A stretch of 40,302 bases of DNA from Bacteroidota bacterium (lineage in GTDB: Bacteria; Bacteroidota; Bacteroidia; Bacteroidales; B18-G4). A program made the translations under genes and the position numbers. The notes beneath the pieces were generated by a model. The model was not told where the DNA came from. It did not search any database and saw nothing but the letters and a program-made list of their open reading frames with translations. Below are positions 8,693 to 16,614 of the stretch, in pieces. Every line of letters starts with the position of its first letter. The first letter of the stretch is position 1. Where the stretch lies: positions 1 to 40,302 of the forward strand of contig JAHJRE010000181.1 of the NCBI GenBank assembly GCA_018831055.1, given 5' to 3'.

Positions 8693-9937
8693 TTATTTTA
8701 TTATCTTACCTTTCAGGATGATTTTCTCTGCTTTGTTAAAGCCATAATAGTAGGGCATATAGGAATATGTTGGAATTTCTTTGGTGATAAAAAGATTGGC
8801 TGTTTTACCTACAGCAATACTTCCATGGGTTTCTCCAATACCCATTGCATAGGCTCCATTCAGAGTAGCCGCATTTATTGCTTCCTCAGGAAGCATTCGG
8901 TACGAAACACACCCCATGGAAACAATAAGTTGCATGTTCCCTGATGGAGAAGACCCAGGATTAAAGTCGCTGGCCAGGGCAAGCGGTAACCCTGCATCCA
9001 TCATCTTCCTGGCCGGAGCATAAGGCATACCCAGGAAAAATGAGGCTCCGGGAAGCAATACCGGCATGGTCTCAGAATCCTTCAAGACCTCAATTTCCTC
9101 GTCACCTGTGTATTCCAGATGATCCACCGATAATGCATTATATTTCACTCCCACCTGAATTCCACCGGAATAATCCAGTTCATTGGCATGGATCTTCGGC
9201 CTGAGTCCGTATTTCATACCCGCATTAAGGATGCGGTCGGTATCTTCGGTACTGAAAAAACCACGGTCGCAGAAAACATCAATATAATCAGCAAGATCCT
9301 CAGCAGCGACCATGGGGATCATTTCCTGAATAATAAGGTCAACATACTCCTCTCGCCTTGTACGAAATTCTGCCGGAAAAGCATGGGCACCAAGGAAGGT
9401 TGCCTTTATTGTAAGAGGTGAAGACTCTTTAAGCCGCCGTATAACACGCAGCATTTTAATTTCATTTTCCGTATCAAGACCGTAACCGCTCTTGATTTCT
9501 ACCGCCCCGGTGCCCCAGGCAATGATTTCCTGCAAGCGCTCCATGGCATCGATAAACAATGTTTCCTCCGAAGTCTCCTTCATTCTAAGGGCCGAGTTCA
9601 AAATTCCTCCTCCCCTTTTGGCAATTTCTTCGTAAGACAATCCTTTTATCTTGTCCACATACTCAAGTTCCCTCGATGCCGGATATACCAAATGAGTGTG
9701 AGAATCACACCAGGAGGGAAAAACCATCCTACCGCCGGCATCCAAAATATCATCAAAATTCTCCTCTCCTTCCCCTAATTCCTTCATCTCCCCAAAATCA
9801 ACAATCAATGATCCTTCAATCCTGACAAAAGCATCTCTGATTACCGGCAGCCGTTTCATTTCAGCACCACAAGCCTTTAAACGAGGTTCCTTTTCTGCAA
9901 GGATTAATTCTTTGATATTTTTTATCAGTATGGACAT
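8693..9937 (-). CDS. hutI: Imidazolonepropionase
   Basis: Hydrolyses 4-imidazolone-5-propionate to formiminoglutamate in histidine breakdown. From the ATG at 9937 it has 414 residues, the usual HutI size. Amidohydrolase metal and substrate motifs are all present: CDSHTHLVYPASRELEY, KRGGGILNSA, KSGYGLD, GAHAFPAEFR, KIHANELDYSGG, DHLEYTG and LASDFNPGSSP. A longer frame to 9994 adds an N-terminus (KPQRFLLISPGNNLRK) absent from the family, so I prefer the internal start. The product is the substrate of FtcD, encoded 19 bases downstream. Confidence 0.95.
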   Translation of the reverse strand: MSILIKNIKELILAEKEPRLKACGAEMKRLPVIRDAFVRIEGSLIVDFGEMKELGEGEENFDDILDAGGRMVFPSWCDSHTHLVYPASRELEYVDKIKGLSYEEIAKRGGGILNSALRMKETSEETLFIDAMERLQEIIAWGTGAVEIKSGYGLDTENEIKMLRVIRRLKESSPLTIKATFLGAHAFPAEFRTRREEYVDLIIQEMIPMVAAEDLADYIDVFCDRGFFSTEDTDRILNAGMKYGLRPKIHANELDYSGGIQVGVKYNALSVDHLEYTGDEEIEVLKDSETMPVLLPGASFFLGMPYAPARKMMDAGLPLALASDFNPGSSPSGNMQLIVSMGCVSYRMLPEEAINAATLNGAYAMGIGETHGSIAVGKTANLFITKEIPTYSYMPYYYGFNKAEKIILKGKIIK

Positions 9938-10104
9938 TACGGTTTTTCTTAGATTATTTCCGGGCGAAATTAATAAAAACCTCTGTGGTTTCAAATGCCG
10001 TAGAAATTTATAAAACTAAAACAGGGCAACCTGCAACCATAATCCGATGTCAGTATCATTGAGGATAAAATCAACAGTAAGTGCTCTATTTATTCATTCT
10101 TTTA

Positions 10105-10112
10105 TATATTTG
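10105..10112 (+). promoter_or_regulatory. Candidate -7 box for first C10 protease
   Basis: TATATTTG matches the Bacteroidota -7 consensus TAnnTTTG exactly and would give a leader of about 30 bases before the ATG at 10150. No clear TTTG is visible 18-20 bases upstream. Confidence 0.45.
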
Positions 10113-10149
10113 TGAAGAAAAATTTAGTTAACAAATCAACAAGATCATT

Positions 10150-12252
10150 ATGAAAACAAGGCTATTCATTGTCCTTTTAACAGCCTTTCTGCTTGGACAA
10201 TCTGTTCAGTCGAAAGAAGTATCCCTTATGGACGCGAAGAAAGCGGCCATAAACTATTATTACGAACGAGTAAACCAGTATGGTGATGGTATCGACTACA
10301 AAACCATTGAGATTACCAATATTTTTGTCAGGGAAAATAACGGATTGCCTGTATATTATGCATTCGACCTTAAAGACGGTGGATTTATCATCATCTCAGG
10401 GGATGATGCTTATACACCTGTTATTGGATATTCTTATAAAGGATCCTTTCCTTCCCATGACCAGGCATACGTTTATGCCAGTTTTATGCAGGGTTATGCG
10501 GATATGATCGAATACATCAGGGAAAAGAGTATCGTAGCTGATGAAACAACGGCACAATCATGGGCTACCCTTTTAACAGATGACATCTCTACCCTTAACA
10601 CCGAAGGTGGAAACAGAGATGTTGCGCCGCTTGCCGATTTTATACTCTGGGACCAGAACGATCCATATAACCTTATGGCACCGGCCGATGCGGCAGGCCC
10701 GGGAGGCCACTGCTATGCAGGTTGTGTGGCTACAGCGATGTCGATGATCATGTATTATTACCGCTATCCCACCAACGGTACCAACGACCACACTTACAGT
10801 TGCCCACCTTATGGCAACCTCAGCGCAGACTTTGAAAACACATATTATCAGTGGGATGGAATGCAGGATGAAATTGACAACCATTATCCGATGCCTATTG
10901 CAGAACTTCAATACCATTGCGGTGTTTCTGTTAACATGCAGTTCAGCCCCAGCGGATCGGGATCTTACTCTTATATGGTACCCAACCGCCTGGATGTTTT
11001 CTGGAGATATGAAGATGCGCAATACCTTGAAAAGAGCAATTATTCACAGACAGCCTGGATCAATTTGCTGAAAGCAGAAATAGATCTCAGCAGACCTCTT
11101 TATTATTCAGGAAGCTCCACCGGCGGTGGCCATGCCTTCCTTTGCGACGGCTACCAGGGGGATGAATTTCATTTCAACTTCGGCTGGAGCGGCTCCGGTA
11201 ATGGGTTTTACACACTTAGTAATGTAGGTGGTTTCTATATAGGACAAGCCTGCGTCAGGAACTTTTATCCAAGCGACCCTGATTATCCTTACTATGCAGA
11301 AGGTGCTCATACAATTACGCATATGTCAGGCTCATTCACCGACGGCTCCGGCCCTATCGATGATTACATCAACAACCAGAGCGCTAGTTGGCTGATCGAT
11401 CCGCAAAATGGTGAAGACAGCGTTACTAATATAAAAGTCAGCTTTACACAGTTTGATCTGGCATCCGGTGATTATGTCAGGGTATATGACGGACCTACTA
11501 CTTCCGATCCTCTTTTAGGTGAGTTCACAGGTTCCACTCTACCTTCCATGGTTACGTCTACCGGGAATAAAGTCCTTGTAACATTCGACAGCGACGCAAG
11601 CGGTGTTGCCAAAGGTTTTACCGCAGCTTTTGAAACCACAAGCCCTGTATGGTGCGTAGGCCTCACTCAGCTTGAAGATGTATCAGGTACATTTGATGAT
11701 GGTAGCGGTTCATTCTATTATAACAATGGTGCTACCTGTATGTGGAGAATACAACCGCAATACGCATCTGTTATCACCCTGTATTTTAATTCATTTGACA
11801 CTGAAGAAGGATATGATGTTATGAAGATCTTCGACGGATCTACCCAAATCGCGTCTTTCTCCGGTTCCGATGTCCCCGATCCCGTTGAAGCTACCAGCGG
11901 CAGTATGTTTGTTACCTGGAGCTCCAATTCCTGGATAAACGGACCGGGATGGGAAGTATATTATGAAATTAACAACGTCGGAGTTGAGGAACCCGGAGTG
12001 ATCAACGACTTCCTGGTATTCCCCAACCCGGCAAGAAATGAACTGAATATTGCCTTTAACCAAAACTCAACCGATGATGTTGTTATCAGACTGATGAGCA
12101 TGACCGGTGAAGTGGTTATTGAGCAGGCATATTATTCCATAAATGGTGTTTTTGATCAAAACATAGATCTATCGCAGATTGCCGGAGGAGTTTATATCCT
12201 GACGGTAACCAATTCTACCGGGATGAAAACGGAAAAAATCGTAATAGAATAA
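10150..12252 (+). CDS. Secreted C10 (streptopain-like) cysteine protease with two CUB domains and T9SS tail
   Basis: A 700-residue secreted protease. Order: signal peptide (about 1-21, ending SVQS); a propeptide like that of streptopain (about 22-155, including GGFIIISGDDAYTPVIGYS); a C10 papain-fold domain (about 160-375) with catalytic Cys192 in GCVATAMSMIMYYYRYP, His328 in GGGHAFLCDGY, and the FNFGWSG motif supplying the Asn and Trp of the active site; two CUB domains (about 392-495 and 500-610), recognisable from DGSGPIDDY / VRVYDGPTTSDPLLGEFTG and DGSGSFYYN / MKIFDGS; and a type A sorting domain (about 620-700) starting DFLVFPNPARNELNI. The tail sends it through the outer membrane by T9SS. 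A paralogue of the same design follows after 80 bases, beyond a terminator. The target is unknown; nutrition on protein is plausible. Confidence 0.93.
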   Translation: MKTRLFIVLLTAFLLGQSVQSKEVSLMDAKKAAINYYYERVNQYGDGIDYKTIEITNIFVRENNGLPVYYAFDLKDGGFIIISGDDAYTPVIGYSYKGSFPSHDQAYVYASFMQGYADMIEYIREKSIVADETTAQSWATLLTDDISTLNTEGGNRDVAPLADFILWDQNDPYNLMAPADAAGPGGHCYAGCVATAMSMIMYYYRYPTNGTNDHTYSCPPYGNLSADFENTYYQWDGMQDEIDNHYPMPIAELQYHCGVSVNMQFSPSGSGSYSYMVPNRLDVFWRYEDAQYLEKSNYSQTAWINLLKAEIDLSRPLYYSGSSTGGGHAFLCDGYQGDEFHFNFGWSGSGNGFYTLSNVGGFYIGQACVRNFYPSDPDYPYYAEGAHTITHMSGSFTDGSGPIDDYINNQSASWLIDPQNGEDSVTNIKVSFTQFDLASGDYVRVYDGPTTSDPLLGEFTGSTLPSMVTSTGNKVLVTFDSDASGVAKGFTAAFETTSPVWCVGLTQLEDVSGTFDDGSGSFYYNNGATCMWRIQPQYASVITLYFNSFDTEEGYDVMKIFDGSTQIASFSGSDVPDPVEATSGSMFVTWSSNSWINGPGWEVYYEINNVGVEEPGVINDFLVFPNPARNELNIAFNQNSTDDVVIRLMSMTGEVVIEQAYYSINGVFDQNIDLSQIAGGVYILTVTNSTGMKTEKIVIE

Positions 12253-12272
12253 AGATCCCTCAGATAATCTTC

Positions 12273-12304
12273 AAAATGCCACTTCCTTCGAAGTGGCATT
12301 TTTT
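12273..12304 (+). terminator. Rho-independent terminator after first C10 protease
   Basis: A perfect 13-bp stem (AAAATGCCACTTC against GAAGTGGCATTTT) with a CTTC loop runs into a T-rich tract, 20 bases after the stop. It separates the two protease genes into probable individual transcripts. Confidence 0.9.
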
Positions 12305-12332
12305 GTATTTTTAGCTTTCAAATTATTAACCA

Positions 12333-14450
12333 ATGAAAAAGTATTTTTTAATCTATTTATCCTGTCTGCTTGTTTTTCAGATCAGCAGCCGTGCCGCCCA
12401 TCTCGACTCACAAACTGCTGCCAGGATAGCAAAAAACTTCTATTACGAACGTTGTTATGTGAAATCAGGATTTGCATATGATGACCTGTCGACCGGCGCG
12501 ATCATACCGATAAGTTGCGATGGGGTTGTGACCCTGTATGTTGTGAACCTCAACAAACCAGGGTTTGTGGTTGTTTCAGCCGATGACTCAGTAATCCCCG
12601 TTCTGGCTTACTCCTTTGATGGCAGATATACTGGTGCAGGCCTGCCTCCTTCTATGCAGGAATGGATTGAAAAATACAGCCAACAGATTAAGGGGATATT
12701 GGATGGAAGCCTCGAAACCAAATTCCGATTCGAAGAAGAATGGCAAAGATTGCTTTCTCAGGATACTGAAAAGCTTATACTATATACCGGAAGAGAAGTT
12801 GAACCCATGCTCACCTCTACCTGGGACCAGGGCAGCTTTTATAATGAAATGTGCCCGGAAGACCCGGCAGGGCCAACCGGACACTGCTACGCAGGATGTG
12901 TAGCCACAGCCATGGGGCAGGTTATGAATTATTTTCGCTGGCCCATAAACGGAACCGGATCCTATACTTATGAGTGCCCACCCTATGGAACGCTTAATGC
13001 TGATTTCGAAAATACAACCTATCGCTGGGATGAAATGCCCCTTTTCGCTGGTCGAAGTAATCTCCCTGTCGCTGAGCTTCTTTACCATTTGGGCGTTTCC
13101 GTTGACATGGTTTATGGCCCCAATGGATCGGGTATGTACAACCACAAAGCGGCGTATTCGCTCAGGACATATTTCAAATACTCCCCGCAAACACAGTATG
13201 TTTACCGCGATAGCACTACCATGAACTGGGATAGCCTGCTGGTAAGCCACCTCGAAAGAAATATCCCCATGTACTATGCCGGATGGTCGGTTCCCAACAT
13301 AAACGGTCATGCATTCGTTTGCGACGGTTATCAATCAGGAAATTATTATCATTTCAACTGGGGATGGAGTGGATCCTACGATGGATATTTCTACACTGAC
13401 AATCTTTCTCCCGGAGGGTCGAACTTCAACCTTGCCCAGGAAGTGATCATTAATGCCGTACCCGATACAAATCAGTATTCCTATCCCGTTTTTTGTGATG
13501 GTAACAAGATCCTCGGATCTATCGACGGAACCATTGACGATGGCAGCGGGCCCAATTACAACTACCAGAGCGGCAGCTCCTGTTCCTGGCTCATCGCACC
13601 CGATGATTCGGTGATGAACATCAGCATTTCTTTTGTCAGGTTTTCAACCCAACCTAATGACATCCTGACCGTTTATGATGGAGAAAATGCTTCCGCACCC
13701 ATCCTGGGCAGTTACAGTGGAGGCACCATACCCGCTGAACTAATATCAAGCGGCGACCGCTTGTTCCTGGCTTTTGAAACAACAGAACCGCAGACGGCAC
13801 CAGGCTGGCTCCTTTCCTATACCTGCGAGTTGCCGGTTTATTGCAGTGGTATGCAAATGCTTACCGATCCCTCGGGTGTGTTCTCCGACGGAAGCGGACC
13901 TGCAGAATACCATAACGGAACCAATTGTATATGGGTGATCAATCCCAGCACCGAATCCGATGTGCTTGCAATCGAATTCACTTCATTTTCAACGGAAGAA
14001 GGCCATGACTGGGTGAAAATATATGATTATGTAACCCAGGATCTTCTCGGTGAATTCTCCGGGGATTCTCTGCCTGATCCCATCTTTGTGGAAAGTAATA
14101 AAGCATTCATCACCTTCAGTACCAATTCCACCGTTACCAGGCCAGGATGGGAAGCATCCTGGCATTCCTTCCCAATTGGTATGCCTGATGATATCGATAA
14201 TATTGGTTTTGAAGTTTTCCCCGTCCCAGCCACCAATTCGCTGAACATTCTGATTTATGCCAAAGAAAATATAAATGCCTGCATAACATTACTTAATCTT
14301 CAGGGTCAGGAAGTTTTAAGTCTTAACCTGGAATTTGACGGAGGAAAATACGAAAAGACTATTAATGTGGAAGATTTACCTGCCGGTGTTTATGCAATCA
14401 TTTTGCAAACAAATGAAAGGAGAATAACAAAGAAGGTCGTCATCCGGTAA
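12333..14450 (+). CDS. Second secreted C10 cysteine protease with two CUB domains and T9SS tail
   Basis: A 705-residue paralogue of the preceding protease with identical domain order. The signal peptide ends near ISSRAA; the propeptide includes KPGFVVVSADDSVIPVLAYS; the catalytic domain has Cys189 in GHCYAGCVATAMGQVMNYF, His326 in NGHAFVCDGY and the FNWGWSG motif. CUB domains lie at about 390-490 and 500-605 (DGSGPNYNY, DGSGPAEYHNG). The T9SS type A sorting domain begins FEVFPVPATNSLNI and ends ITKKVVIR. A TAGCTTTC box (12312-12319) shortly before the ATG could be its own -7 element. The 3' end overlaps the convergent zinc-ribbon gene by 11 bases. The pair looks like a tandem duplication that has diverged well, with CUB and tail conserved in layout. 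Confidence 0.93.
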   Translation: MKKYFLIYLSCLLVFQISSRAAHLDSQTAARIAKNFYYERCYVKSGFAYDDLSTGAIIPISCDGVVTLYVVNLNKPGFVVVSADDSVIPVLAYSFDGRYTGAGLPPSMQEWIEKYSQQIKGILDGSLETKFRFEEEWQRLLSQDTEKLILYTGREVEPMLTSTWDQGSFYNEMCPEDPAGPTGHCYAGCVATAMGQVMNYFRWPINGTGSYTYECPPYGTLNADFENTTYRWDEMPLFAGRSNLPVAELLYHLGVSVDMVYGPNGSGMYNHKAAYSLRTYFKYSPQTQYVYRDSTTMNWDSLLVSHLERNIPMYYAGWSVPNINGHAFVCDGYQSGNYYHFNWGWSGSYDGYFYTDNLSPGGSNFNLAQEVIINAVPDTNQYSYPVFCDGNKILGSIDGTIDDGSGPNYNYQSGSSCSWLIAPDDSVMNISISFVRFSTQPNDILTVYDGENASAPILGSYSGGTIPAELISSGDRLFLAFETTEPQTAPGWLLSYTCELPVYCSGMQMLTDPSGVFSDGSGPAEYHNGTNCIWVINPSTESDVLAIEFTSFSTEEGHDWVKIYDYVTQDLLGEFSGDSLPDPIFVESNKAFITFSTNSTVTRPGWEASWHSFPIGMPDDIDNIGFEVFPVPATNSLNILIYAKENINACITLLNLQGQEVLSLNLEFDGGKYEKTINVEDLPAGVYAIILQTNERRITKKVVIR

Positions 14451-14853
14451 AATTCAGGGCATCCATACCCTTATCCTTGCATTCCAGCACACGCTTCTTG
14501 AACTTCCAGCAAGTCATCTGGCGATGCTCAAAGGAATCCGATAACTTGTAAGAAGATATTTCAGGATTATTACAAACCTCGAAAGCTATTTCAAAGGCGG
14601 TTTTCAGTGGAATGCGGCAATGATGAAAAATTGTATGGGCAGTGGCAGATTCCTCCCGCTTGCATCGGGTGCACCGACGGGAATAGGGAGATTTACCCCT
14701 GCAGAAATTCGTATGCCCGCAATGCCGGCATCGAAAACCATTCTTCCACTTTAAATCAGCCAATAAGGCATAACAGTCATCTTCCGTGCATAAACGGGCT
14801 TTGAACAATTCGCTATTCTTAACGTTAAAGTATCTGAATAAATCTTCTGACAT
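14440..14853 (-). CDS. IS1595-type transposase N-terminal zinc-ribbon domain, standalone
   Basis: A 137-residue protein from the ATG at 14853. The centre matches the N-terminal zinc ribbon of IS1595-family transposases (Zn_Tnp_IS1595): ADLKWKNGFRCRHCGHTN, then SRRCTRCKREESATAHTIFH, i.e. two CxxC pairs. It is followed by a helical segment ending QMTCWKFKKRVLECKD. The DDE nuclease that normally follows is missing, and no second fragment is visible nearby, so it cannot transpose alone. It may be a degraded remnant or a domesticated DNA-binding protein; the intact frame slightly favours the latter. It ends inside the 3' end of the C10 protease gene (11-base overlap). Confidence 0.75.
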   Translation of the reverse strand: MSEDLFRYFNVKNSELFKARLCTEDDCYALLADLKWKNGFRCRHCGHTNFCRGKSPYSRRCTRCKREESATAHTIFHHCRIPLKTAFEIAFEVCNNPEISSYKLSDSFEHRQMTCWKFKKRVLECKDKGMDALNFTG

Positions 14854-14928
14854 TTTGTCGTCTGGAATAATTTTTGATGCAAAAATAAACAAAAGTGATA
14901 AATATGCGATTTAAGATAAAAAAAATTA

Positions 14929-14936
14929 TATATTTG
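14929..14936 (+). promoter_or_regulatory. Candidate -7 box for thioredoxin operon
   Basis: TATATTTG matches TAnnTTTG exactly, 33 bases before the ATG at 14970, in an A/T-rich stretch divergent from the zinc-ribbon gene. The -33 element is not clear. Confidence 0.45.
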
Positions 14937-14969
14937 CATCGTTTAATTAACAAAATTAAAATCCTGAAA

Positions 14970-15488
14970 ATGAAGAAACTTTTTGTTGCTATTATTGCCA
15001 TAAGCACGGCCACATTAATCAGTTGTGGAAACGCGAGCGACACACAGGCCCAAAAAGCTGCTCAACCGGAGAAATCCACCAGCGTAAGCAAATCTGATGA
15101 ATCCGGAAAACCGGTACATCTTACCAAGGAAACGTTCCTGGAAAAAGTCATGGATTATGAGAAAAACCGCGACACATGGGTTTATGAAGGCGACAAGCCA
15201 TGCATCATAGATTTCTATGCTGACTGGTGCAAGCCCTGTAAGCTTATTGCTCCGATCATGGAAGAACTGGCGAAAGAATATGAAGGTCAGATTTATGTAT
15301 ACAAAATCGACACCGAGGAACAACGTGAACTGGCCAGCATTTTCGGGATACGCAGTATTCCATCTGTTCTCTTCGTTCCGATGGAAGGCAAACCGCAGAT
15401 GTCGACCGGAGCATTACCCAAAGAAACTTTCAAGCAGGCCATTGACAATTTTCTGCTCAAGCCTGACAATTCAACGAATAATCAATAA
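14970..15488 (+). CDS. Thioredoxin-like lipoprotein
   Basis: A 172-residue envelope protein. From the ATG at 14970 it begins with a lipoprotein signal (MKKLFVAIIAISTATLISCG) whose Cys19 would be lipidated; the longer frame from 14895 would put basic residues in front and lies upstream of the promoter box. After a ~30-residue polar linker comes a thioredoxin domain with the active site DFYADWCKPCKLIAP (WCKPC) and the cis-Pro motif RSIPSVLFV. It should act in the periplasm or on the outer membrane, probably in disulfide reduction or redox delivery. It shares the unusual pre-domain KETFLEKVMDYEKN with the cytosolic thioredoxin 14 bases downstream, so the two arose by duplication and are co-transcribed. 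Confidence 0.9.
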   Translation: MKKLFVAIIAISTATLISCGNASDTQAQKAAQPEKSTSVSKSDESGKPVHLTKETFLEKVMDYEKNRDTWVYEGDKPCIIDFYADWCKPCKLIAPIMEELAKEYEGQIYVYKIDTEEQRELASIFGIRSIPSVLFVPMEGKPQMSTGALPKETFKQAIDNFLLKPDNSTNNQ

Positions 15489-15502
15489 TAAAACAGGATA
15501 AC

Positions 15503-15874
15503 ATGGAATTTTTAAGCAAACAGACTTTCCTGGAGAAGGTCTTTAATTATGAAAAAAACCAGGAATGGAAATATGAGGGAAATCTGCCCTGTCTGATCGA
15601 TTTTTACGCAGATTGGTGCCAGCCATGCAAAATGGTTGCTCCCATCCTGGAAGAATTATCAAAAGAATACGCAGGAAAAATCAATATTTACAAGGTTGAT
15701 ACCGAAGCAGAACGTGAGCTTTCAGCAGCTTTTGGTATCCGCAGTATTCCTTCCCTCCTGTTCTGTCCTATGGACGGACAGCCTCAAATGGCCATGGGAG
15801 CCCTGCCAAAGGAAACACTTAAGCAGGTGATTGATGAAGTATTGCTAAAAGAAACTGCTTCCAAAGAAGCATAA
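15503..15874 (+). CDS. Cytosolic thioredoxin
   Basis: A 123-residue thioredoxin without signal peptide. The active site is DFYADWCQPCKMVAP (WCQPC instead of the classical WCGPC) and the cis-Pro loop is IRSIPSLLF. The N-terminus (KQTFLEKVFNYEKNQEWKYEG) is longer than in E. coli TrxA and resembles that of the lipoprotein encoded just upstream. Together they look like a matched pair acting on two sides of the inner membrane. A terminator closes the operon 27 bases after the stop. Confidence 0.93.
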   Translation: MEFLSKQTFLEKVFNYEKNQEWKYEGNLPCLIDFYADWCQPCKMVAPILEELSKEYAGKINIYKVDTEAERELSAAFGIRSIPSLLFCPMDGQPQMAMGALPKETLKQVIDEVLLKETASKEA

Positions 15875-15901
15875 TAACCAGGATTTATTGAATGAAAGGT
15901 G

Positions 15902-15933
15902 TGCAGGACAAGCAATTGTCCTGCATTTTTTTT
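15902..15933 (+). terminator. Rho-independent terminator of thioredoxin operon
   Basis: A perfect 10-bp stem (TGCAGGACAA against TTGTCCTGCA) with a GCAA (GNRA) tetraloop is followed by eight T residues. It also argues against starting the next gene at 15892, since that would put the terminator inside the coding region. Confidence 0.93.
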
Positions 15934-15981
15934 GATATTTGCGAAAAGATGTCAATTCCATGTCAAATACCCACGGTTTAC

Positions 15982-16614
15982 ATGTCAACAGCCTTGTTGC
16001 CACCTGTCGCATATATGGCTGTCATCAGAAAGATGTCCAATGTTAAGCTTGAAGCCCTGGAAACGTACAGAAAACAATCGTTCCGAAACCGGTTTGAAAT
16101 CCTTACCACAAATGGCAGGGTTGCCTTAACCATCCCGGTAAGAAAAACGTTCGGAAATCATACTTTGACCAGCGAGATTAAAATCTGTTATGCACAACCA
16201 TGGCAAAAAGTGATCCGGGGTGGACTGGAAGCTGCATATAACTCCTCCCCTTATTTCCTGTATTTCAAAGATGAGCTGTTCTCAATCTTCGCCGAAAGGC
16301 ACGATAAGCTTATTGACCTCAATCATACTCTGTTGATGAAGATACTAGATTGGACAGGCATTCAGGCATCAATATCGTATACTCATGAATTTTATCATGA
16401 AGTACCAGGATGTCTGGATCTCCGCTATGCGATCCATCCTGGTAAAATCATTCCTGAAATGGTATTTCCTGAATATTTTCAAACGTTCTCTGACCGTTAC
16501 TGTTTTCAGGCCAATCTGAGTATATTGGATTTACTCTTCAACTTGGGTCCGGAAGCAGGTAATTACCTTGATAATGTCAGACTACCCTGGATTAGCGGGG
16601 GTACTCAATCCTGA
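15982..16614 (+). CDS. WbqC-like family protein
   Basis: A 210-residue protein starting MSTALLPPVAYMAVIRKM, which fits the WbqC-like family (Pfam PF08889) start pattern of a short strand followed by LPPVxY. Other family-like features are EALETYRKQSFRNRFEI, LTIPVRK, and the KVIRGGLEAAYNSSPYFLYFKDEL segment. Upstream ATGs at 15892 and 15949 are less likely: the first lies before a strong terminator and the second leaves no room for a leader after a GATATTTG box at 15934-15941. WbqC was named for polysaccharide loci, but its biochemical role is not settled as far as I know. It overlaps the 3' end of the convergent PgpH gene by 23 bases. Confidence 0.8.
   Translation: MSTALLPPVAYMAVIRKMSNVKLEALETYRKQSFRNRFEILTTNGRVALTIPVRKTFGNHTLTSEIKICYAQPWQKVIRGGLEAAYNSSPYFLYFKDELFSIFAERHDKLIDLNHTLLMKILDWTGIQASISYTHEFYHEVPGCLDLRYAIHPGKIIPEMVFPEYFQTFSDRYCFQANLSILDLLFNLGPEAGNYLDNVRLPWISGGTQS

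Noticed and set aside
6982-9937. A complete histidine utilisation operon
   Set aside because: Only HutI and FtcD are present; HutH and HutU are missing from the window.
10021-10041. GGCAACCTGCAACC upstream of the first C10 protease as a third copy of the 7-mer element
   Set aside because: Only about two units are present, with no opposing arm and no conserved loop; chance or a very decayed remnant.
15892-15981. Longer WbqC N-terminus from the ATG at 15892 or 15949
   Set aside because: The first start precedes a perfect terminator with eight T residues; the added residues do not resemble the family, whose homology begins at 15982.
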